A stretch of DNA of 58,029 nt from Paranoxybacillus vitaminiphilus (GCF_003259935.1 NZ_QLMH01000016.1:1-58029), one strand, 5' to 3'; numbered from the stretch's first letter, positions 19,461 through 35,874 are shown. A program made the numbers and translations. The notes: generated by a model not told the origin, from the sequence alone.

Positions 19461-19578
19461 AATATTTTTTAACATGTTTATCGAGAAGTCTCCCACCTCT
19501 AAAGTGAAGTGAAGGTGGGAGAGGTTCATTATTGTGAAGAAACGGTTATGATGATAGAGAAAAAGTAATGAAAAGGTG

Positions 19579-20187
19579 ATGTCATTGAGTGAGCATTATT
19601 ATTCGAAAAAACCTTCTTCATCGAGCAATCCGCAAACTTGGACGTTTCAATTAAGAGGCCGCCTCTTTACTTTTACAACTGACAGCGGTGTTTTTTCGAA
19701 AAAGGAAGTGGATTTTGGTTCGCGATTACTAATTGAATCGTTTAAGCAACCGGAAATTGAGGGGGATTTTTTGGATGTAGGCTGTGGATATGGACCGATT
19801 GGACTGTCCATAGCAAAAGATTTTCCTGAGCGTAAAGTAGAAATGATTGATATTAACGAACGTGCCATTGAGTTAGCCAACAAAAATAAAGCAATCAATC
19901 AAGTGGATAATGTAGTTATTTATCAAAGTGATTTATTTGAACATGTCGGTAATAAGATGTTTGCCGCCATTTTAACAAATCCACCAATTCGTGCAGGAAA
20001 AAGCGTTGTTTATGCGATTTTTGAGCAAAGTTTTGCTCATTTGCTTCCTGATGGAGAATTATGGATCGTCATTCAAAAGAAGCAAGGTGCTCCTTCAGCG
20101 TTGGAAAAATTACAATCTTTATTTTCTGAGGTAGAAGTTGTAGAAAAGAAAAAAGGATATTATATCATAAAGGCGAAAAAATATTGA
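19579..20187 (+). CDS. ybxB: RsmC-like class I SAM-dependent methyltransferase (YbxB)
   Basis: 202 aa. SAM motif I DVGCGYGPIGL (about 58-68), motif II acidic DINERA (about 91-96) and the catalytic motif NPPIRAGK (about 134-141) place it in the RsmC/MTS family, which makes N2-methylguanosine in 16S rRNA. Most bacterial RsmC proteins have a second N-terminal domain; this short single-domain form is usual in Bacilli. The exact target is inferred. ATG 19579 is preferred; GTG 19576 directly before it overlaps the RBS. Confidence 0.88.
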   Translation: MSLSEHYYSKKPSSSSNPQTWTFQLRGRLFTFTTDSGVFSKKEVDFGSRLLIESFKQPEIEGDFLDVGCGYGPIGLSIAKDFPERKVEMIDINERAIELANKNKAINQVDNVVIYQSDLFEHVGNKMFAAILTNPPIRAGKSVVYAIFEQSFAHLLPDGELWIVIQKKQGAPSALEKLQSLFSEVEVVEKKKGYYIIKAKKY

Positions 20188-20316
20188 CGGCTTTTTTTGC
20201 CTGTGATATCATTATAAAATGCCAAATATGTAATTTTATTAAGGTTCTGTTCAAATAATAAATTGTATAATTTTATTTTTAATGGAAAAAATTATAAAAT
20301 CAATGTTTTGTGAAAT

Positions 20317-20349
20317 GTGGTTTTCTTAACAGAAACCATTTTTTCTTTT
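20317..20349 (+). terminator. Candidate terminator after ybxB
   Basis: TGGTTTTCT (20318-20326) pairs with AGAAACCA (20331-20338) with one bulge, followed by a T-rich tract. The preceding AT-rich 20188-20316 shows no gene. Confidence 0.55.
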
Positions 20350-20356
20350 GTTTTAT

Positions 20357-20469
20357 GAGGCTGATCCAAAAGCCAAGTGTCAGACCCCACAACACAATAT
20401 GCAGATATTATATTTGGAATTATGTTGTGAATGTGCATGAGGTCAGGCACTGACGGGCGGGACAGCTCC
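20357..20469. repeat. Inverted-repeat element, copy B (GTCAGAC family)
   Basis: The left end GAGGCTGATCCAAAAGCCAAG and the following TGTCAGAC and ACAACACAATAT closely match copy A (5391-5512). The right arm contains TGAGGTCAGGCA and ends GACAGCTCC, an imperfect inverted copy of the left end. It occupies most of the gap before rpoB, close to its RBS. Confidence 0.75.
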
Positions 20470-20518
20470 ATAAGCTTGCTTTCTACTTACTAACGCTTTA
20501 ATTTGAGGGGTGAATCAG

Positions 20519-23500
20519 TTGACAGGTCAACTAGTTCAATATGGACGACACCGCCAACGAAGAAGTTACGCGCGTATCAGTGAAGTTTTGGAATTACCTA
20601 ATTTAATTGAAATTCAGACTTCCTCTTATCAGTGGTTTCTTGATGAGGGTTTAAGAGAAATGTTTAAAGAAATCTCTCCTATCGAGGATTTCACAGGAAA
20701 TCTGTCGCTTGAGTTTATTGATTATAGTTTAGGAGAGCCTAAATATTCCGTTGAAGAAGCGAAAGAACGGGACGTTACGTATGCAGCACCGCTTCGCGTA
20801 AAGGTCCGTTTAATCAATAAAGAAACTGGTGAGGTAAAAGATCAGGAAGTGTTTATGGGAGATTTTCCTCTCATGACAGAGACAGGTACGTTCATCATTA
20901 ACGGGGCTGAACGTGTCATCGTTTCTCAGCTTGTTCGCTCACCGAGTGTATATTACAGCGGAAAGGTTGACAAAAACGGTAAACGCGGCTTTTCTGCGAC
21001 AGTTATTCCAAACCGTGGTGCATGGTTGGAGTATGAAACGGATGCGAAAGATGTTGTATATGTTCGTATCGACCGTACTCGTAAACTGCCTGTAACGGTG
21101 CTTTTACGTGCGCTTGGGTTTGGGTCTGATCAAGAAATCATCGATTTAATTGGTGATAATGAGTATCTTCGTAATACGCTTGAAAAAGATAACACAGAAA
21201 GCACAGAAAAAGCGTTATTAGAAATTTATGAGCGTTTACGGCCGGGAGAACCGCCTACAGTAGAAAACGCAAAAAATTTGCTAGTTTCCCGTTTCTTTGA
21301 TCCGAAACGCTACGATTTAGCAAGCGTTGGACGTTATAAAATTAATAAAAAGCTTCATATTAAAAACCGACTCTTTAATCAACGTTTAGCCGAAACACTT
21401 GTCGATCCTGAAACTGGTGAAATTATCGCTGAAAAAGGAACAATCATCGACCGTAGAACATTAGACCGAATTTTACCACAGCTTGAAAAGAATATTGGCT
21501 TTAAGACATACAACCCTGCAGGCGGCGTTGTAGATGAGGAATTCACGCTGCAATCGATCAAAATCTATGCGCCAAACGATCCGGATGGGGAACAAGTCAT
21601 TAATGTCATTGGTAACGGCTATATTGCGGAAGATGTAAAACATATCACACCAAGTGATATTATTGCGTCGATTAGTTACTTCTTTAACTTGCTTCATGGG
21701 GTAGGCGATACAGACGATATTGACCACTTAGGAAATCGTCGTCTTCGTTCCGTTGGTGAGCTGCTGCAAAATCAATTCAGAATTGGGCTTTCACGCATGG
21801 AACGCGTTGTGCGTGAGCGCATGTCTATCCAAGATACAAATACAATTACGCCACAGCAACTTATCAACATTCGTCCAGTAATTGCAGCAATCAAGGAATT
21901 TTTTGGAAGTTCACAACTATCTCAATTCATGGACCAAACAAACCCTCTTGCTGAGTTGACACATAAGCGCCGTCTTTCTGCGTTAGGACCGGGTGGTTTA
22001 ACGCGCGAACGCGCTGGTTTCGAGGTTCGTGACGTTCACTATTCACACTATGGTCGCATGTGTCCAATCGAAACTCCCGAGAGTCCAAACATCGGTTTAA
22101 TTAACTCACTGTCAACATATGCAAAAGTGAACAAATTTGGTTTTATCGAAACACCGTATCGCCGCGTTGACCCTGAAACAGGAAAAGTAACGAACCGCAT
22201 TGATTACTTAACAGCGGATGAAGAAGACAACTATGTTGTGGCTCAGGCGAACGCAAGAATCGCCGAAGACGGTACGTTCCTAGATGAAGATATTGTGGCA
22301 CGTTTCCGCGGTGAAAACATTGTGGTCAAACGTGATCGTGTCGACTACATGGACGTATCACCAAAGCAAGTTGTATCCGCCGCAACAGCGTGCATTCCAT
22401 TCTTGGAAAATGACGATTCTAACCGTGCTTTGATGGGTGCAAACATGCAGCGCCAAGCGGTTCCATTATTGCAACCTGAGGCTCCAATCGTTGGTACAGG
22501 AATGGAATATGTGTCAGCAAGAGATTCAGGTGCGGCAGTCATTTGTAAACATCGGGGAATTGTTGAAAGAGTAGAAGCGAAAGAAATTTGGGTACGCCGC
22601 TTAATTGAAGTAGATGGCAAAGAAGTAAAAGGCGATCTCGATAAATACCGTCTTTTGAAGTTTGTTCGTTCTAACCAAGGAACATGCTACAATCAACGTC
22701 CGATTGTTAAAAAAGGCGACATTGTAGAAAAAGGTGAAATTCTTGCTGACGGTCCATCAATGGAAAAAGGTGAATTGGCGCTTGGGCGCAACGTGCTTGT
22801 TGCCTTCATGACATGGGATGGTTATAACTACGAAGACGCGATTATTATGAGCGAGCGTCTTGTCAAAGAAGATGTTTATACTTCTATTCATATTGAAGAA
22901 TATGAGTCTGAGGCTCGTGATACGAAGCTTGGACCTGAAGAAATTACACGTGACATTCCGAACGTCGGAGAAGATGCATTACGCAACCTAGATGAACGGG
23001 GAATTGTCCGAATTGGTGCAGAGGTAAAAGACGGAGATTTACTTGTTGGTAAAGTAACGCCAAAAGGAGTAACGGAGTTAACAGCGGAAGAGCGCCTGTT
23101 GCATGCAATCTTTGGCGAAAAAGCTCGTGAAGTACGCGATACCTCTCTTCGTGTTCCGCATGGCGGCGGCGGTATCGTACTAGACGTCAAAGTATTTAAC
23201 CGTGAAGACGGAGATGAGCTTCCTCCTGGTGTGAACCAGCTAGTACGTGTGTACATTGTTCAAAAACGTAAAATCTCTGAAGGCGATAAAATGGCGGGCC
23301 GCCATGGTAACAAAGGGGTAATTTCGAGAATCTTACCAGAAGAGGATATGCCTTTCTTGCCGGATGGCACGCCAGTTGATATCATGTTAAACCCATTAGG
23401 GGTGCCTTCACGTATGAATATTGGTCAGGTACTAGAATTGCACCTCGGTATGGCGGCGAAAAAGCTGGGAATTCATGTCGCTTCTCCAGTATTCGATGGG

Positions 23501-24082
23501 GCTCGTGAAGAAGATGTTTGGGCAACGTTGGAAGAAGCTGGAATGCCTCGCGATGCCAAAACCGTTCTTTATGACGGAAGAACAGGCGAGCCGTTTGATA
23601 ACCGTGTCTCCGTCGGTATTATGTACATGATTAAACTGGCACACATGGTTGATGATAAATTGCATGCTCGTTCAACAGGTCCTTACTCGCTTGTTACGCA
23701 GCAGCCGCTCGGTGGTAAAGCGCAGTTTGGTGGTCAGCGTTTCGGTGAGATGGAAGTATGGGCGCTTGAAGCTTATGGTGCAGCATATACATTGCAAGAG
23801 ATTCTTACGGTTAAATCGGATGATGTCGTTGGTCGCGTGAAAACATATGAAGCGATTGTTAAAGGTGAGAACGTTCCAGAACCTGGTGTCCCAGAGTCAT
23901 TCAAAGTATTGATTAAAGAACTGCAAAGTTTAGGTATGGATGTCACAATTCTTTCCAGCGATGAAAAAGAAATCAATATGGAAAATTTTGATGAAGATGA
24001 CGATGTTCAACCAGCGAATACAGTTACAATGAATGTAGACACAGTTGAAGAAGAAAAAGATGTTGTGACGAAAGAGCAATAA
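20519..24082 (+). CDS. rpoB: DNA-directed RNA polymerase subunit beta
   Basis: 1187 aa, close to the B. subtilis length. The rifampicin-binding region reads [29 protein letters not shown], the wild-type sensitive form. The MAGRHGNKG motif and C-terminal clamp segments are intact. The start is TTG 20519 (family start MTGQLVQYG); a GTG at 20510 lies within the Shine-Dalgarno GAGGGGTGA. No promoter is obvious just upstream, where repeat copy B sits. Confidence 0.97.
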   Translation: MTGQLVQYGRHRQRRSYARISEVLELPNLIEIQTSSYQWFLDEGLREMFKEISPIEDFTGNLSLEFIDYSLGEPKYSVEEAKERDVTYAAPLRVKVRLINKETGEVKDQEVFMGDFPLMTETGTFIINGAERVIVSQLVRSPSVYYSGKVDKNGKRGFSATVIPNRGAWLEYETDAKDVVYVRIDRTRKLPVTVLLRALGFGSDQEIIDLIGDNEYLRNTLEKDNTESTEKALLEIYERLRPGEPPTVENAKNLLVSRFFDPKRYDLASVGRYKINKKLHIKNRLFNQRLAETLVDPETGEIIAEKGTIIDRRTLDRILPQLEKNIGFKTYNPAGGVVDEEFTLQSIKIYAPNDPDGEQVINVIGNGYIAEDVKHITPSDIIASISYFFNLLHGVGDTDDIDHLGNRRLRSVGELLQNQFRIGLSRMERVVRERMSIQDTNTITPQQLINIRPVIAAIKEFFGSSQLSQFMDQTNPLAELTHKRRLSALGPGGLTRERAGFEVRDVHYSHYGRMCPIETPESPNIGLINSLSTYAKVNKFGFIETPYRRVDPETGKVTNRIDYLTADEEDNYVVAQANARIAEDGTFLDEDIVARFRGENIVVKRDRVDYMDVSPKQVVSAATACIPFLENDDSNRALMGANMQRQAVPLLQPEAPIVGTGMEYVSARDSGAAVICKHRGIVERVEAKEIWVRRLIEVDGKEVKGDLDKYRLLKFVRSNQGTCYNQRPIVKKGDIVEKGEILADGPSMEKGELALGRNVLVAFMTWDGYNYEDAIIMSERLVKEDVYTSIHIEEYESEARDTKLGPEEITRDIPNVGEDALRNLDERGIVRIGAEVKDGDLLVGKVTPKGVTELTAEERLLHAIFGEKAREVRDTSLRVPHGGGGIVLDVKVFNREDGDELPPGVNQLVRVYIVQKRKISEGDKMAGRHGNKGVISRILPEEDMPFLPDGTPVDIMLNPLGVPSRMNIGQVLELHLGMAAKKLGIHVASPVFDGAREEDVWATLEEAGMPRDAKTVLYDGRTGEPFDNRVSVGIMYMIKLAHMVDDKLHARSTGPYSLVTQQPLGGKAQFGGQRFGEMEVWALEAYGAAYTLQEILTVKSDDVVGRVKTYEAIVKGENVPEPGVPESFKVLIKELQSLGMDVTILSSDEKEINMENFDEDDDVQPANTVTMNVDTVEEEKDVVTKEQ

Positions 24083-24134
24083 AATGACAGAGCAATAAGG
24101 GTAAAACCTGGAGATTAAGAGGGAGGTAGGCCCC

Positions 24135-27737
<3,603 letters not shown>

Positions 27738-27748
27738 TCGCTTATATA

Positions 27749-27791
27749 TTTTTACCGGCAAGAACAGCTCTTGCCGGTAAAAAATTTTTAA
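27749..27791 (+). terminator. Terminator after rpoC
   Basis: TTTTACCGGCAAGA pairs with TCTTGCCGGTAAAA around a short ACAGC loop, a 14-bp GC-centred stem, flanked by T tracts on both strands. Confidence 0.85.
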
Positions 27792-27800
27792 TAAATGAAG

Positions 27801-27829
27801 TTGACAACGTTCTAAGAAAATGTTAATGT
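27801..27829 (+). promoter_or_regulatory. Sigma-A promoter for rplGB-rpsL
   Basis: Consensus TTGACA (27801-27806), 17-bp spacer, TAATGT (27824-27829) with extended TG at 27821-27822. It likely drives the str operon. Confidence 0.75.
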
Positions 27830-27873
27830 AATAAAGGTGTTCCAAAAACCTGGTACTTTGGAGGATATGTTTC

Positions 27874-28122
27874 ATGTCTTATGAAAAAGTATTGCAGGCT
27901 AAGCAAATTATTGTCGGAACCAAACAAACAGTGAGAGCTCTAAAAGAGGGAAAAGTACAGGAAGTGGTTATTGCCGAAGATGCAGATTCGTTCATTATTG
28001 ATAAAGTGTTGGAAGCTGCAAAGGAAGCAAACGTTCCTGTAGCAAAAGTAGACTCTATGAAAAAGCTTGGAAAGGCATGTAAAATTCAAGTTGGAGCTGC
28101 TGCTGTTGCGATTATTTGTTAA
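27874..28122 (+). CDS. rplGB: L7Ae-family RNA-binding protein (YbxF, L7AB)
   Basis: 82 aa. The small L7Ae/L30e/S12e fold is recognisable from the [24 protein letters not shown] start and the final VGAAAVAII segment. B. subtilis YbxF binds kink-turn RNA; whether it acts on the ribosome or on K-turn riboswitches is unclear. It heads the str operon, 103 nt before rpsL. ATG 27874 follows TTTGGAGG. Confidence 0.9.
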   Translation: MSYEKVLQAKQIIVGTKQTVRALKEGKVQEVVIAEDADSFIIDKVLEAAKEANVPVAKVDSMKKLGKACKIQVGAAAVAIIC

Positions 28123-28174
28123 AAACTGTTTTTGTAGGTTTGTCTGCAAAAACTTTGTTTTTGTATAAAAATGA

Positions 28175-28648
<474 letters not shown>

Positions 28649-28663
28649 TGAAAAATAATTTAA

Positions 28664-29170
<507 letters not shown>

Positions 29171-29185
29171 TCTTCGTTATTGTTT

Positions 29186-29213
29186 TTGTTCATATGTCTA
29201 TTGATTATATACT
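29186..29213 (+). promoter_or_regulatory. Candidate internal promoter before fusA
   Basis: TTGTTC (29186-29191), 16-bp spacer, TATACT (29208-29213). Confidence 0.4.
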
Positions 29214-29217
29214 TGGA

Positions 29218-29261
29218 ATAGGTGAAGGCGATAGAGGTATCTCTATCGTGCACTCACCTAT
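29218..29261 (+). promoter_or_regulatory. Two-part hairpin in the rpsG-fusA gap
   Basis: Outer stem ATAGGTGA (29218-29225)/TCACCTAT (29254-29261) and inner stem GCGATAGAG (29228-29236)/CTCTATCGT (29241-29249) with a small internal loop and GTAT apex. No T tract follows, so it is not a plain terminator. Confidence 0.6.
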
Positions 29262-29326
29262 CTTCCTATATATGAATGATTTTTTCACAAACACGATACT
29301 CACTTAAGGAAGGAGAAAAAACCACC

Positions 29327-31405
29327 ATGGCAAGAGAGTTCTCCTTAGAAAAAACTCGCAATATTGGTATCATGGCTCATATTGATGCCGGTAAAACGAC
29401 AACGACTGAACGTATCCTTTTCTATACAGGGCGCGTTCACAAAATCGGTGAAGTTCATGAAGGCGCAGCTACAATGGACTGGATGGAGCAAGAGCAAGAA
29501 CGTGGTATTACGATCACTTCTGCGGCAACAACTGCTCAATGGAAAGGTCACCGCATCAACATTATCGATACACCTGGACACGTAGACTTCACAGTTGAGG
29601 TTGAGCGTTCTTTACGTGTATTAGACGGTGCGGTAGCTGTACTTGATGCGCAATCCGGGGTAGAACCACAAACGGAAACAGTATGGCGCCAAGCGACTAC
29701 ATACGGCGTTCCGCGTATTGTATTCGTAAACAAAATGGATAAAATCGGCGCAGACTTTTTATACTCTGTAAAAACGCTTCATGATCGTTTGCAAGCGAAT
29801 GCGCATCCGGTTCAATTACCGATCGGTGCGGAAGATCAATTCACAGGAATTATCGACTTAGTTAAAATGACTGCTTACCAATATAACGATGATCTTGGTA
29901 AAGATATTCGAGAAATCGAAATTCCTGAAGATTATCGCGATATGGCAGAAGAATATCGCGGAAAACTAATTGAAGCGGTAGCAGAGCTTGACGAAGAATT
30001 AATGATGAAATATTTAGAAGGGGAAGAAATTACAGTAGAAGAGCTTAAAGCTGCGATTCGAAAAGCGACTGTTAGCGTTGAATTCTTCCCTGTATTTTGC
30101 GGTTCTGCGTTTAAAAACAAAGGCGTTCAGTTATTGCTTGATGGAGTTGTTGACTATTTACCTGCTCCAGTAGATATACCTGCTATTAAAGGTATCAATC
30201 CAAATACGGAAGAAGAAGTAGTTCGTGAATCTAGCGATGATGCTCCATTCGCAGCGTTAGCGTTCAAGATTATGTCTGACCCTTATGTTGGTAAATTAAC
30301 ATTCTTCCGCGTTTACTCAGGTACATTAGATTCTGGTTCATACGTTTTGAACTCTACAAAGCGCAAACGTGAACGTATCGGACGTATCCTGCAAATGCAT
30401 GCGAACCATCGCGAAGAGATTTCCAAAGTGTACGCTGGTGATATCGCTGCGGCTGTAGGTTTAAAAGATACAACAACGGGCGATACTTTGTGTGATGAAA
30501 AACATCCTGTTATTTTAGAGTCCATGCAATTCCCAGAGCCAGTTATTCAAATTGCAATTGAACCAAAATCAAAAGCGGACCAAGATAAAATGGGTCAGGC
30601 TCTACAAAAATTACAAGAAGAAGACCCAACATTCCGCGCATGGACAGATCAAGAAACTGGTCAAACGATCATCGCGGGTATGGGTGAACTTCACCTCGAT
30701 ATCATCGTTGACCGTATGCGTCGCGAATTCAAAGTGGAAGCAAACGTTGGTGCTCCACAAGTAGCATATCGCGAAACATTCCGTAAGTCTGCACAAGTAG
30801 AAGGTAAATTTGTGCGTCAATCCGGTGGTCGCGGTCAATACGGTCACGTTTGGATCGAATTCTCTCCAAACGAAGAAGGAAAAGGCTTTGAATTCGAGAA
30901 CGCAATCGTTGGTGGGGTTGTTCCAAAAGAATACATCCCAGCGATTCAAGCAGGTCTTGAAGATGCCATGCAAAACGGTGTTCTTGCTGGATACCCAGTT
31001 GTAGACATTAAAGCAAAACTATTTGATGGTTCTTACCACGATGTTGACTCAAGTGAAATGGCGTTCAAAATTGCTGCTTCCCTCGCTTTGAAAAATGCAG
31101 CAGCAAAATGTGATCCTGTATTGCTTGAGCCAATTATGAAAGTAGAAGTTGTCATCCCTGAAGAATATCTTGGAGATATTATGGGTGACATCACTTCCCG
31201 CCGCGGCCGTGTAGAAGGTATGGAAGCTCGCGGTAATGCACAAGTGGTACATGCAATGGTTCCACTTGCTGAAATGTTTGGATACGCAACTTCATTGCGT
31301 TCAAATACTCAAGGACGCGGAACATTCTCCATGGTATTTGACCACTATGAAGAAGTTCCTAAGAGCATTGCTGAAGAAATCATCAAAAAAAATAAAGGTG
31401 AATAA
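29327..31405 (+). CDS. fusA: Elongation factor G
   Basis: 692-aa translocation GTPase. G1 AHIDAGKTT (about 17-25), G2 region EERGITI-like ([10 protein letters not shown]), G3 DTPGHVDF and G4 NKMDK are all present, followed by domains II-V. ATG 29327 follows AAGGAAGGAG with a somewhat long spacing; an open frame from 29276 is not conserved. It lies 156 nt after rpsG, with a structured gap. Confidence 0.98.
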   Translation: MAREFSLEKTRNIGIMAHIDAGKTTTTERILFYTGRVHKIGEVHEGAATMDWMEQEQERGITITSAATTAQWKGHRINIIDTPGHVDFTVEVERSLRVLDGAVAVLDAQSGVEPQTETVWRQATTYGVPRIVFVNKMDKIGADFLYSVKTLHDRLQANAHPVQLPIGAEDQFTGIIDLVKMTAYQYNDDLGKDIREIEIPEDYRDMAEEYRGKLIEAVAELDEELMMKYLEGEEITVEELKAAIRKATVSVEFFPVFCGSAFKNKGVQLLLDGVVDYLPAPVDIPAIKGINPNTEEEVVRESSDDAPFAALAFKIMSDPYVGKLTFFRVYSGTLDSGSYVLNSTKRKRERIGRILQMHANHREEISKVYAGDIAAAVGLKDTTTGDTLCDEKHPVILESMQFPEPVIQIAIEPKSKADQDKMGQALQKLQEEDPTFRAWTDQETGQTIIAGMGELHLDIIVDRMRREFKVEANVGAPQVAYRETFRKSAQVEGKFVRQSGGRGQYGHVWIEFSPNEEGKGFEFENAIVGGVVPKEYIPAIQAGLEDAMQNGVLAGYPVVDIKAKLFDGSYHDVDSSEMAFKIAASLALKNAAAKCDPVLLEPIMKVEVVIPEEYLGDIMGDITSRRGRVEGMEARGNAQVVHAMVPLAEMFGYATSLRSNTQGRGTFSMVFDHYEEVPKSIAEEIIKKNKGE

Positions 31406-31434
31406 TTGATTTTCTAGCATTGTTCAAGTATAAA
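31406..31434 (+). promoter_or_regulatory. Candidate tuf promoter
   Basis: TTGATT (31406-31411), 17-bp spacer, TATAAA (31429-31434), directly after the fusA stop. Confidence 0.5.
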
Positions 31435-31449
31435 TACTTATGTAAGACT

Positions 31450-31481
31450 TGGAGGCGAAGATGCTTGCATGTTCGCCTCCA
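31450..31481 (+). promoter_or_regulatory. Hairpin in the tuf leader
   Basis: TGGAGGCGAA (31450-31459) pairs with TTCGCCTCCA (31472-31481), extended by ATGC/GCAT around a TT apex with one G-G mismatch. It would lie within about 10 nt of the 5' end of a transcript from the promoter at 31406. No T tract. Confidence 0.65.
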
Positions 31482-31535
31482 GGCATCCTATATTTTATAT
31501 TATTGAGAAATTTATACTTAAGGAGGATATTTCTA

Positions 31536-32723
31536 ATGGCTAAAGCGAAATTCGAACGCTCTAAACCACACGTTAACATTGGTACAATCGGCCACGTTGA
31601 CCATGGTAAAACAACTTTAACAGCTGCTATTACAACAGTTCTTGCAAAACAAGGTAAAGCAGAAGCTCGTGCTTATGACCAAATCGACGCTGCTCCAGAA
31701 GAGCGTGAGCGCGGTATCACAATCTCAACTGCACACGTTGAGTATGAAACTGACGCTCGTCACTATGCACACGTTGACTGCCCAGGTCACGCGGACTACG
31801 TTAAAAACATGATCACGGGTGCTGCGCAAATGGACGGCGCGATCCTTGTAGTGTCTGCTGCTGACGGTCCAATGCCGCAAACTCGCGAGCACATTCTTTT
31901 ATCTCGCCAAGTAGGTGTACCATACATCGTAGTATTCTTAAACAAATGCGATATGGTAGACGACGAAGAATTACTAGAGCTTGTTGAAATGGAAGTTCGT
32001 GACTTGTTATCTGAATACGACTTCCCTGGCGATGAAATTCCAGTTATCAAAGGTTCTGCGTTAAAAGCTCTTGAAGGTGACCCTGAATGGGAAGCAAAAA
32101 TCATCGAGCTTATGAACGCTGTTGACGAGTACATTCCAACTCCACAACGTGAAGTTGATAAACCATTCATGATGCCAGTTGAGGACGTATTCTCAATCAC
32201 TGGTCGCGGTACAGTTGCTACTGGTCGCGTTGAGCGCGGTACATTAAAAGTTGGTGACGCTGTAGAAATCATCGGTCTTTCTGATGAGCCAAAATCTACA
32301 ACAGTTACTGGTGTAGAAATGTTCCGCAAGCTTCTTGACCAAGCTCAAGCTGGTGACAACATCGGTGCGCTTCTTCGTGGTGTATCTCGCGACGAAGTAC
32401 AACGTGGTCAAGTACTTGCACAACCAGGTACAATCACACCACACACTAAATTCAAAGCGGAAGTTTACGTACTATCTAAAGAAGAAGGTGGACGTCATAC
32501 TCCATTCTTCTCTAACTACCGTCCACAATTCTACTTCCGTACAACTGACGTAACAGGTATCATCACTCTTCCAGAAGGCGTAGAGATGGTAATGCCTGGC
32601 GACAACGTTGAAATGACAGTAGAATTAATCGCTCCAATCGCGATCGAAGAAGGTACAAAATTCTCAATCCGTGAAGGCGGCCGTACAGTAGGCGCTGGCG
32701 TTGTATCTTCTATCATCGAATAA
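31536..32723 (+). CDS. tuf: Elongation factor Tu
   Basis: 395 aa, delivers aminoacyl-tRNA. G1 GHVDHGKT (about 19-26), G3 DCPGHADY, G4 NKCD and the conserved His of the catalytic PGH are present. ATG 31536 ([14 protein letters not shown]) follows AAGGAGG. The frame stays open upstream to 31449 through the leader hairpin, but this is not family sequence. A terminator follows, closing the str operon. Confidence 0.98.
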   Translation: MAKAKFERSKPHVNIGTIGHVDHGKTTLTAAITTVLAKQGKAEARAYDQIDAAPEERERGITISTAHVEYETDARHYAHVDCPGHADYVKNMITGAAQMDGAILVVSAADGPMPQTREHILLSRQVGVPYIVVFLNKCDMVDDEELLELVEMEVRDLLSEYDFPGDEIPVIKGSALKALEGDPEWEAKIIELMNAVDEYIPTPQREVDKPFMMPVEDVFSITGRGTVATGRVERGTLKVGDAVEIIGLSDEPKSTTVTGVEMFRKLLDQAQAGDNIGALLRGVSRDEVQRGQVLAQPGTITPHTKFKAEVYVLSKEEGGRHTPFFSNYRPQFYFRTTDVTGIITLPEGVEMVMPGDNVEMTVELIAPIAIEEGTKFSIREGGRTVGAGVVSSIIE

Positions 32724-32738
32724 TCGACAGAAGCTTGA

Positions 32739-32774
32739 AAGAACAGGCTTGCTAAAGCAAGCCTGTTCTTTTTT
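32739..32774 (+). terminator. Terminator after tuf
   Basis: Perfect 14-bp stem AAGAACAGGCTTGC (32739-32752)/GCAAGCCTGTTCTT (32757-32770), TAAA loop, T6 tract. Confidence 0.96.
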
Positions 32775-32874
32775 CATTTAAAGATTTAAGAGGACAAGCA
32801 CATTTTTGGGGATCTAAACAATCCATTTTTTAAAATAATGTATATGCAACAAAATTCTAATAATTTGTGAGAAG

Positions 32875-32903
32875 TTGAAATAGGTTTTTTTTGTATGTAT
32901 AAT
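32875..32903 (+). promoter_or_regulatory. S10 operon promoter P1
   Basis: TTGAAA (32875-32880), 17-bp spacer, consensus TATAAT (32898-32903). The 32775-32874 stretch before it is AT-rich with no gene. Confidence 0.82.
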
Positions 32904-32934
32904 ATAAGAAGTGTTCAGCTATAAAAGAAATTGC

Positions 32935-32963
32935 TTGCAATTTACATTGGATATCTGTATAAT
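32935..32963 (+). promoter_or_regulatory. S10 operon promoter P2
   Basis: TTGCAA (32935-32940), 17-bp spacer, consensus TATAAT (32958-32963), 60 bp downstream of P1 in the same phase of the helix to within a base or so. Confidence 0.82.
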
Positions 32964-32992
32964 ATCTAATGTTGGTCTTTAACTGCGATGAA

Positions 32993-33406
<414 letters not shown>

Positions 33407-33438
33407 TTCAAAAATGAGTTTCATAGGAGGTGTGACGA

Positions 33439-34068
33439 ATGACCAAAGGAATCTTAGGTAGAAAAATTGGCATGACGCAAGTATTCGCTGAAAATGGTGA
33501 TTTAATTCCTGTAACGGTTATTGAAGCTAGCCCAAACATAGTTCTTCAAAAGAAAACGATCGAAAATGATGGCTATGAAGCAATTCAATTAGGCTTTGAA
33601 GATTTACGCGAAAAACTTGCTAATAAGCCTTTAAAAGGACATGTTGCTAAAGCGAATACTGCACCTAAGCGCTTCATTCGTGAAATCCGTGGAGTAAATC
33701 TTGCGGATTATGAAGTTGGTCAGGAAGTCAAAGTTGATATTTTCGCTGAAGGCGATATTGTTGATGTAACAGGAACTTCAAAAGGTAAAGGATTCCAAGG
33801 TGCAATCAAGCGCCATGGACAGTCTCGTGGACCTATGTCACACGGTTCTCGTTATCATCGTCGTCCTGGTTCAATGGGTCCGATTGCTCCAAACCGTGTA
33901 TTCAAATCTAAAGAACTTCCAGGTCGCATGGGTGGAGAACGTGTAACAGTTCAAAACTTAAAAATCGTTAAAGTTGATGCAGAACGCAATTTAATCCTTG
34001 TAAAAGGCAATGTGCCTGGTCCGAAAAAAGGATTAGTGATCATTAAAAGTGCGGTTAAAGCGAAATAA
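33439..34068 (+). CDS. rplC: 50S ribosomal protein L3
   Basis: 209 aa. L3 is an early assembly protein near the peptidyl transferase centre; its long loop [21 protein letters not shown] (about 127-148) reaches the active site. ATG 33439 follows AGGAGGTG. It lies 32 nt after rpsJ. Confidence 0.98.
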   Translation: MTKGILGRKIGMTQVFAENGDLIPVTVIEASPNIVLQKKTIENDGYEAIQLGFEDLREKLANKPLKGHVAKANTAPKRFIREIRGVNLADYEVGQEVKVDIFAEGDIVDVTGTSKGKGFQGAIKRHGQSRGPMSHGSRYHRRPGSMGPIAPNRVFKSKELPGRMGGERVTVQNLKIVKVDAERNLILVKGNVPGPKKGLVIIKSAVKAK

Positions 34069-34095
34069 CTTCTTTAAGAAAGGAGGAATTATCCA

Positions 34096-34719
34096 ATGCC
34101 AAAAGTAGCATTGTACAACCAAAACGGAGCAACTGTTGGTGAAATCGAATTAAACGATTCCGTATTTGGTATTGAGCCAAATAAGCATGTTTTATTTGAA
34201 GCTGTTATTATGCAACGTGCTTCCTTACGTCAAGGAACTCACAAAACAAAAAATCGTGCAGAGGTAAGCGGCGGTGGCCGTAAACCATGGCGCCAAAAAG
34301 GTACTGGACGCGCTCGTCACGGTTCTATTCGCTCTCCACAATGGCGCGGTGGTGGTACAGTATTTGGTCCGGTTCCACGCAGCTACAGCTACAAATTACC
34401 GAAAAAAGTACGTCGTTTAGCAATCAAATCAGCATTATCTTCAAAAGTTCTTGAAAATAACATTATCGTATTAGATAACTTAACCCTTGAAGCACCAAAA
34501 ACAAAAGAAATGGTGAAAATCCTAAACAATCTTTCTGTTGATCGCAAAGCGTTAATCGTTACAGCTGATGTGAACGAAAATGTTACATTATCAGCACGCA
34601 ACATTCCTGGAGTAACAGTTGTTACTGCAAACGGAATTAACGTTCTTGACGTGCTTAACCACGATAAGCTTGTGATCACGAAAGCTGCAGTGGAAAAAGT
34701 AGAGGAGGTGCTTGCATAA
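34096..34719 (+). CDS. rplD: 50S ribosomal protein L4
   Basis: 207 aa. The extended exit-tunnel loop ([19 protein letters not shown], about 57-75) is intact. In E. coli L4 represses the S10 operon; a similar role in Bacilli is not established. Its stop shares one base with the rplW ATG (TAATG). Confidence 0.98.
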   Translation: MPKVALYNQNGATVGEIELNDSVFGIEPNKHVLFEAVIMQRASLRQGTHKTKNRAEVSGGGRKPWRQKGTGRARHGSIRSPQWRGGGTVFGPVPRSYSYKLPKKVRRLAIKSALSSKVLENNIIVLDNLTLEAPKTKEMVKILNNLSVDRKALIVTADVNENVTLSARNIPGVTVVTANGINVLDVLNHDKLVITKAAVEKVEEVLA

Positions 34720-35006
34720 TGAAAGATCCTCGCGATATTATTAAGCGCCCCGTCATTACTGAGCGTTCAACTGAATTAATGGCTGAGAAAAAATATACGT
34801 TTGAAGTTGACGTAAAAGCGAATAAAACAGAAGTAAAAGATGCAATTGAAGCGATCTTTGGCGTAAAAGTTGCAAAAGTAAACATCATGAACTACAAAGG
34901 TAAGTTCAAACGTGTAGGTCGCTACAGCGGTTTTACAAACCGTCGTCGCAAAGCGATTGTTACGTTAACGCCTGACAGCAAGGAAATCGAATTGTTTGAA
35001 GTGTAA
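34719..35006 (+). CDS. rplW: 50S ribosomal protein L23
   Basis: 95 aa. L23 sits at the tunnel exit and docks trigger factor and SRP. The start overlaps the rplD stop by 1 nt with its RBS (GAGGAGGTG) inside rplD, indicating coupling. Confidence 0.97.
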   Translation: MKDPRDIIKRPVITERSTELMAEKKYTFEVDVKANKTEVKDAIEAIFGVKVAKVNIMNYKGKFKRVGRYSGFTNRRRKAIVTLTPDSKEIELFEV

Positions 35007-35033
35007 GTTTAAAAGCGAAGGAGGGAAACCGAC

Positions 35034-35864
35034 ATGGCGATTAAAAAATATAAACCAACATCTAACGGTCGTCGTGGCATGACAGTTCTTGATTTCTCTG
35101 AAATCACAACTGATAAGCCGGAAAAATCTTTGCTTGTGCCTTTAAAGAAAAAAGGCGGTCGCAACAACCAAGGTAAGTTAACTGTGCGTCACCAAGGTGG
35201 CGGTCATAAGCGTCAATATCGTATCATTGACTTTAAGCGCGATAAAGATGGCATTCCAGGACGCGTTGCTACAATTGAATACGATCCAAACCGTTCTGCG
35301 AACATCGCGCTAATTCACTATTTAGATGGTGAAAAACGCTACATCATCGCACCTAAAAACTTAGAAGTTGGCATGGAAATCATGTCTGGTCCGGATGCGG
35401 ACATTAAAATCGGTAACGCATTACCACTTGCAAACATTCCTGTTGGTACATTAGTACACAACATTGAATTAAAACCTGGTAAAGGTGGACAATTAGTACG
35501 TTCCGCAGGTACATCTGCACAAATTCTTGGTAAAGAAGGTAAATATGTACTTGTTCGTTTAGCGTCTGGCGAAGTTCGCATGATTTTAGGAACTTGCCGT
35601 GCAACAATTGGTCAAGTAGGTAACGAACAACATGAGCTTGTAAACATTGGTAAAGCGGGACGTGCTCGTTGGTTAGGAATTCGTCCAACAGTTCGCGGTT
35701 CTGTAATGAATCCAGTGGATCACCCACATGGTGGTGGTGAAGGTAAAGCACCTATCGGACGCAAATCACCAATGACTCCATGGGGTAAACCAACTCTTGG
35801 CTTCAAAACTCGCAAGAAGAAAAATAAATCTGATAAATTTATCGTACGTCGTCGTAAAAAATAA
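35034..35864 (+). CDS. rplB: 50S ribosomal protein L2
   Basis: 276 aa. The C-terminal [22 protein letters not shown] segment (about 228-249) contains the histidine important near the peptidyl transferase centre. ATG 35034 follows GAAGGAGGG. Followed by a hairpin before rpsS. Confidence 0.98.
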   Translation: MAIKKYKPTSNGRRGMTVLDFSEITTDKPEKSLLVPLKKKGGRNNQGKLTVRHQGGGHKRQYRIIDFKRDKDGIPGRVATIEYDPNRSANIALIHYLDGEKRYIIAPKNLEVGMEIMSGPDADIKIGNALPLANIPVGTLVHNIELKPGKGGQLVRSAGTSAQILGKEGKYVLVRLASGEVRMILGTCRATIGQVGNEQHELVNIGKAGRARWLGIRPTVRGSVMNPVDHPHGGGEGKAPIGRKSPMTPWGKPTLGFKTRKKKNKSDKFIVRRRKK

Positions 35865-35874
35865 CGGGGTTGAG

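Noticed and set aside
31449-31535. Possible 29-residue N-terminal extension of EF-Tu
   Set aside because: The frame is open, but it runs through the leader hairpin, and EF-Tu begins MAKxKFxRxK at 31536 with a strong RBS.
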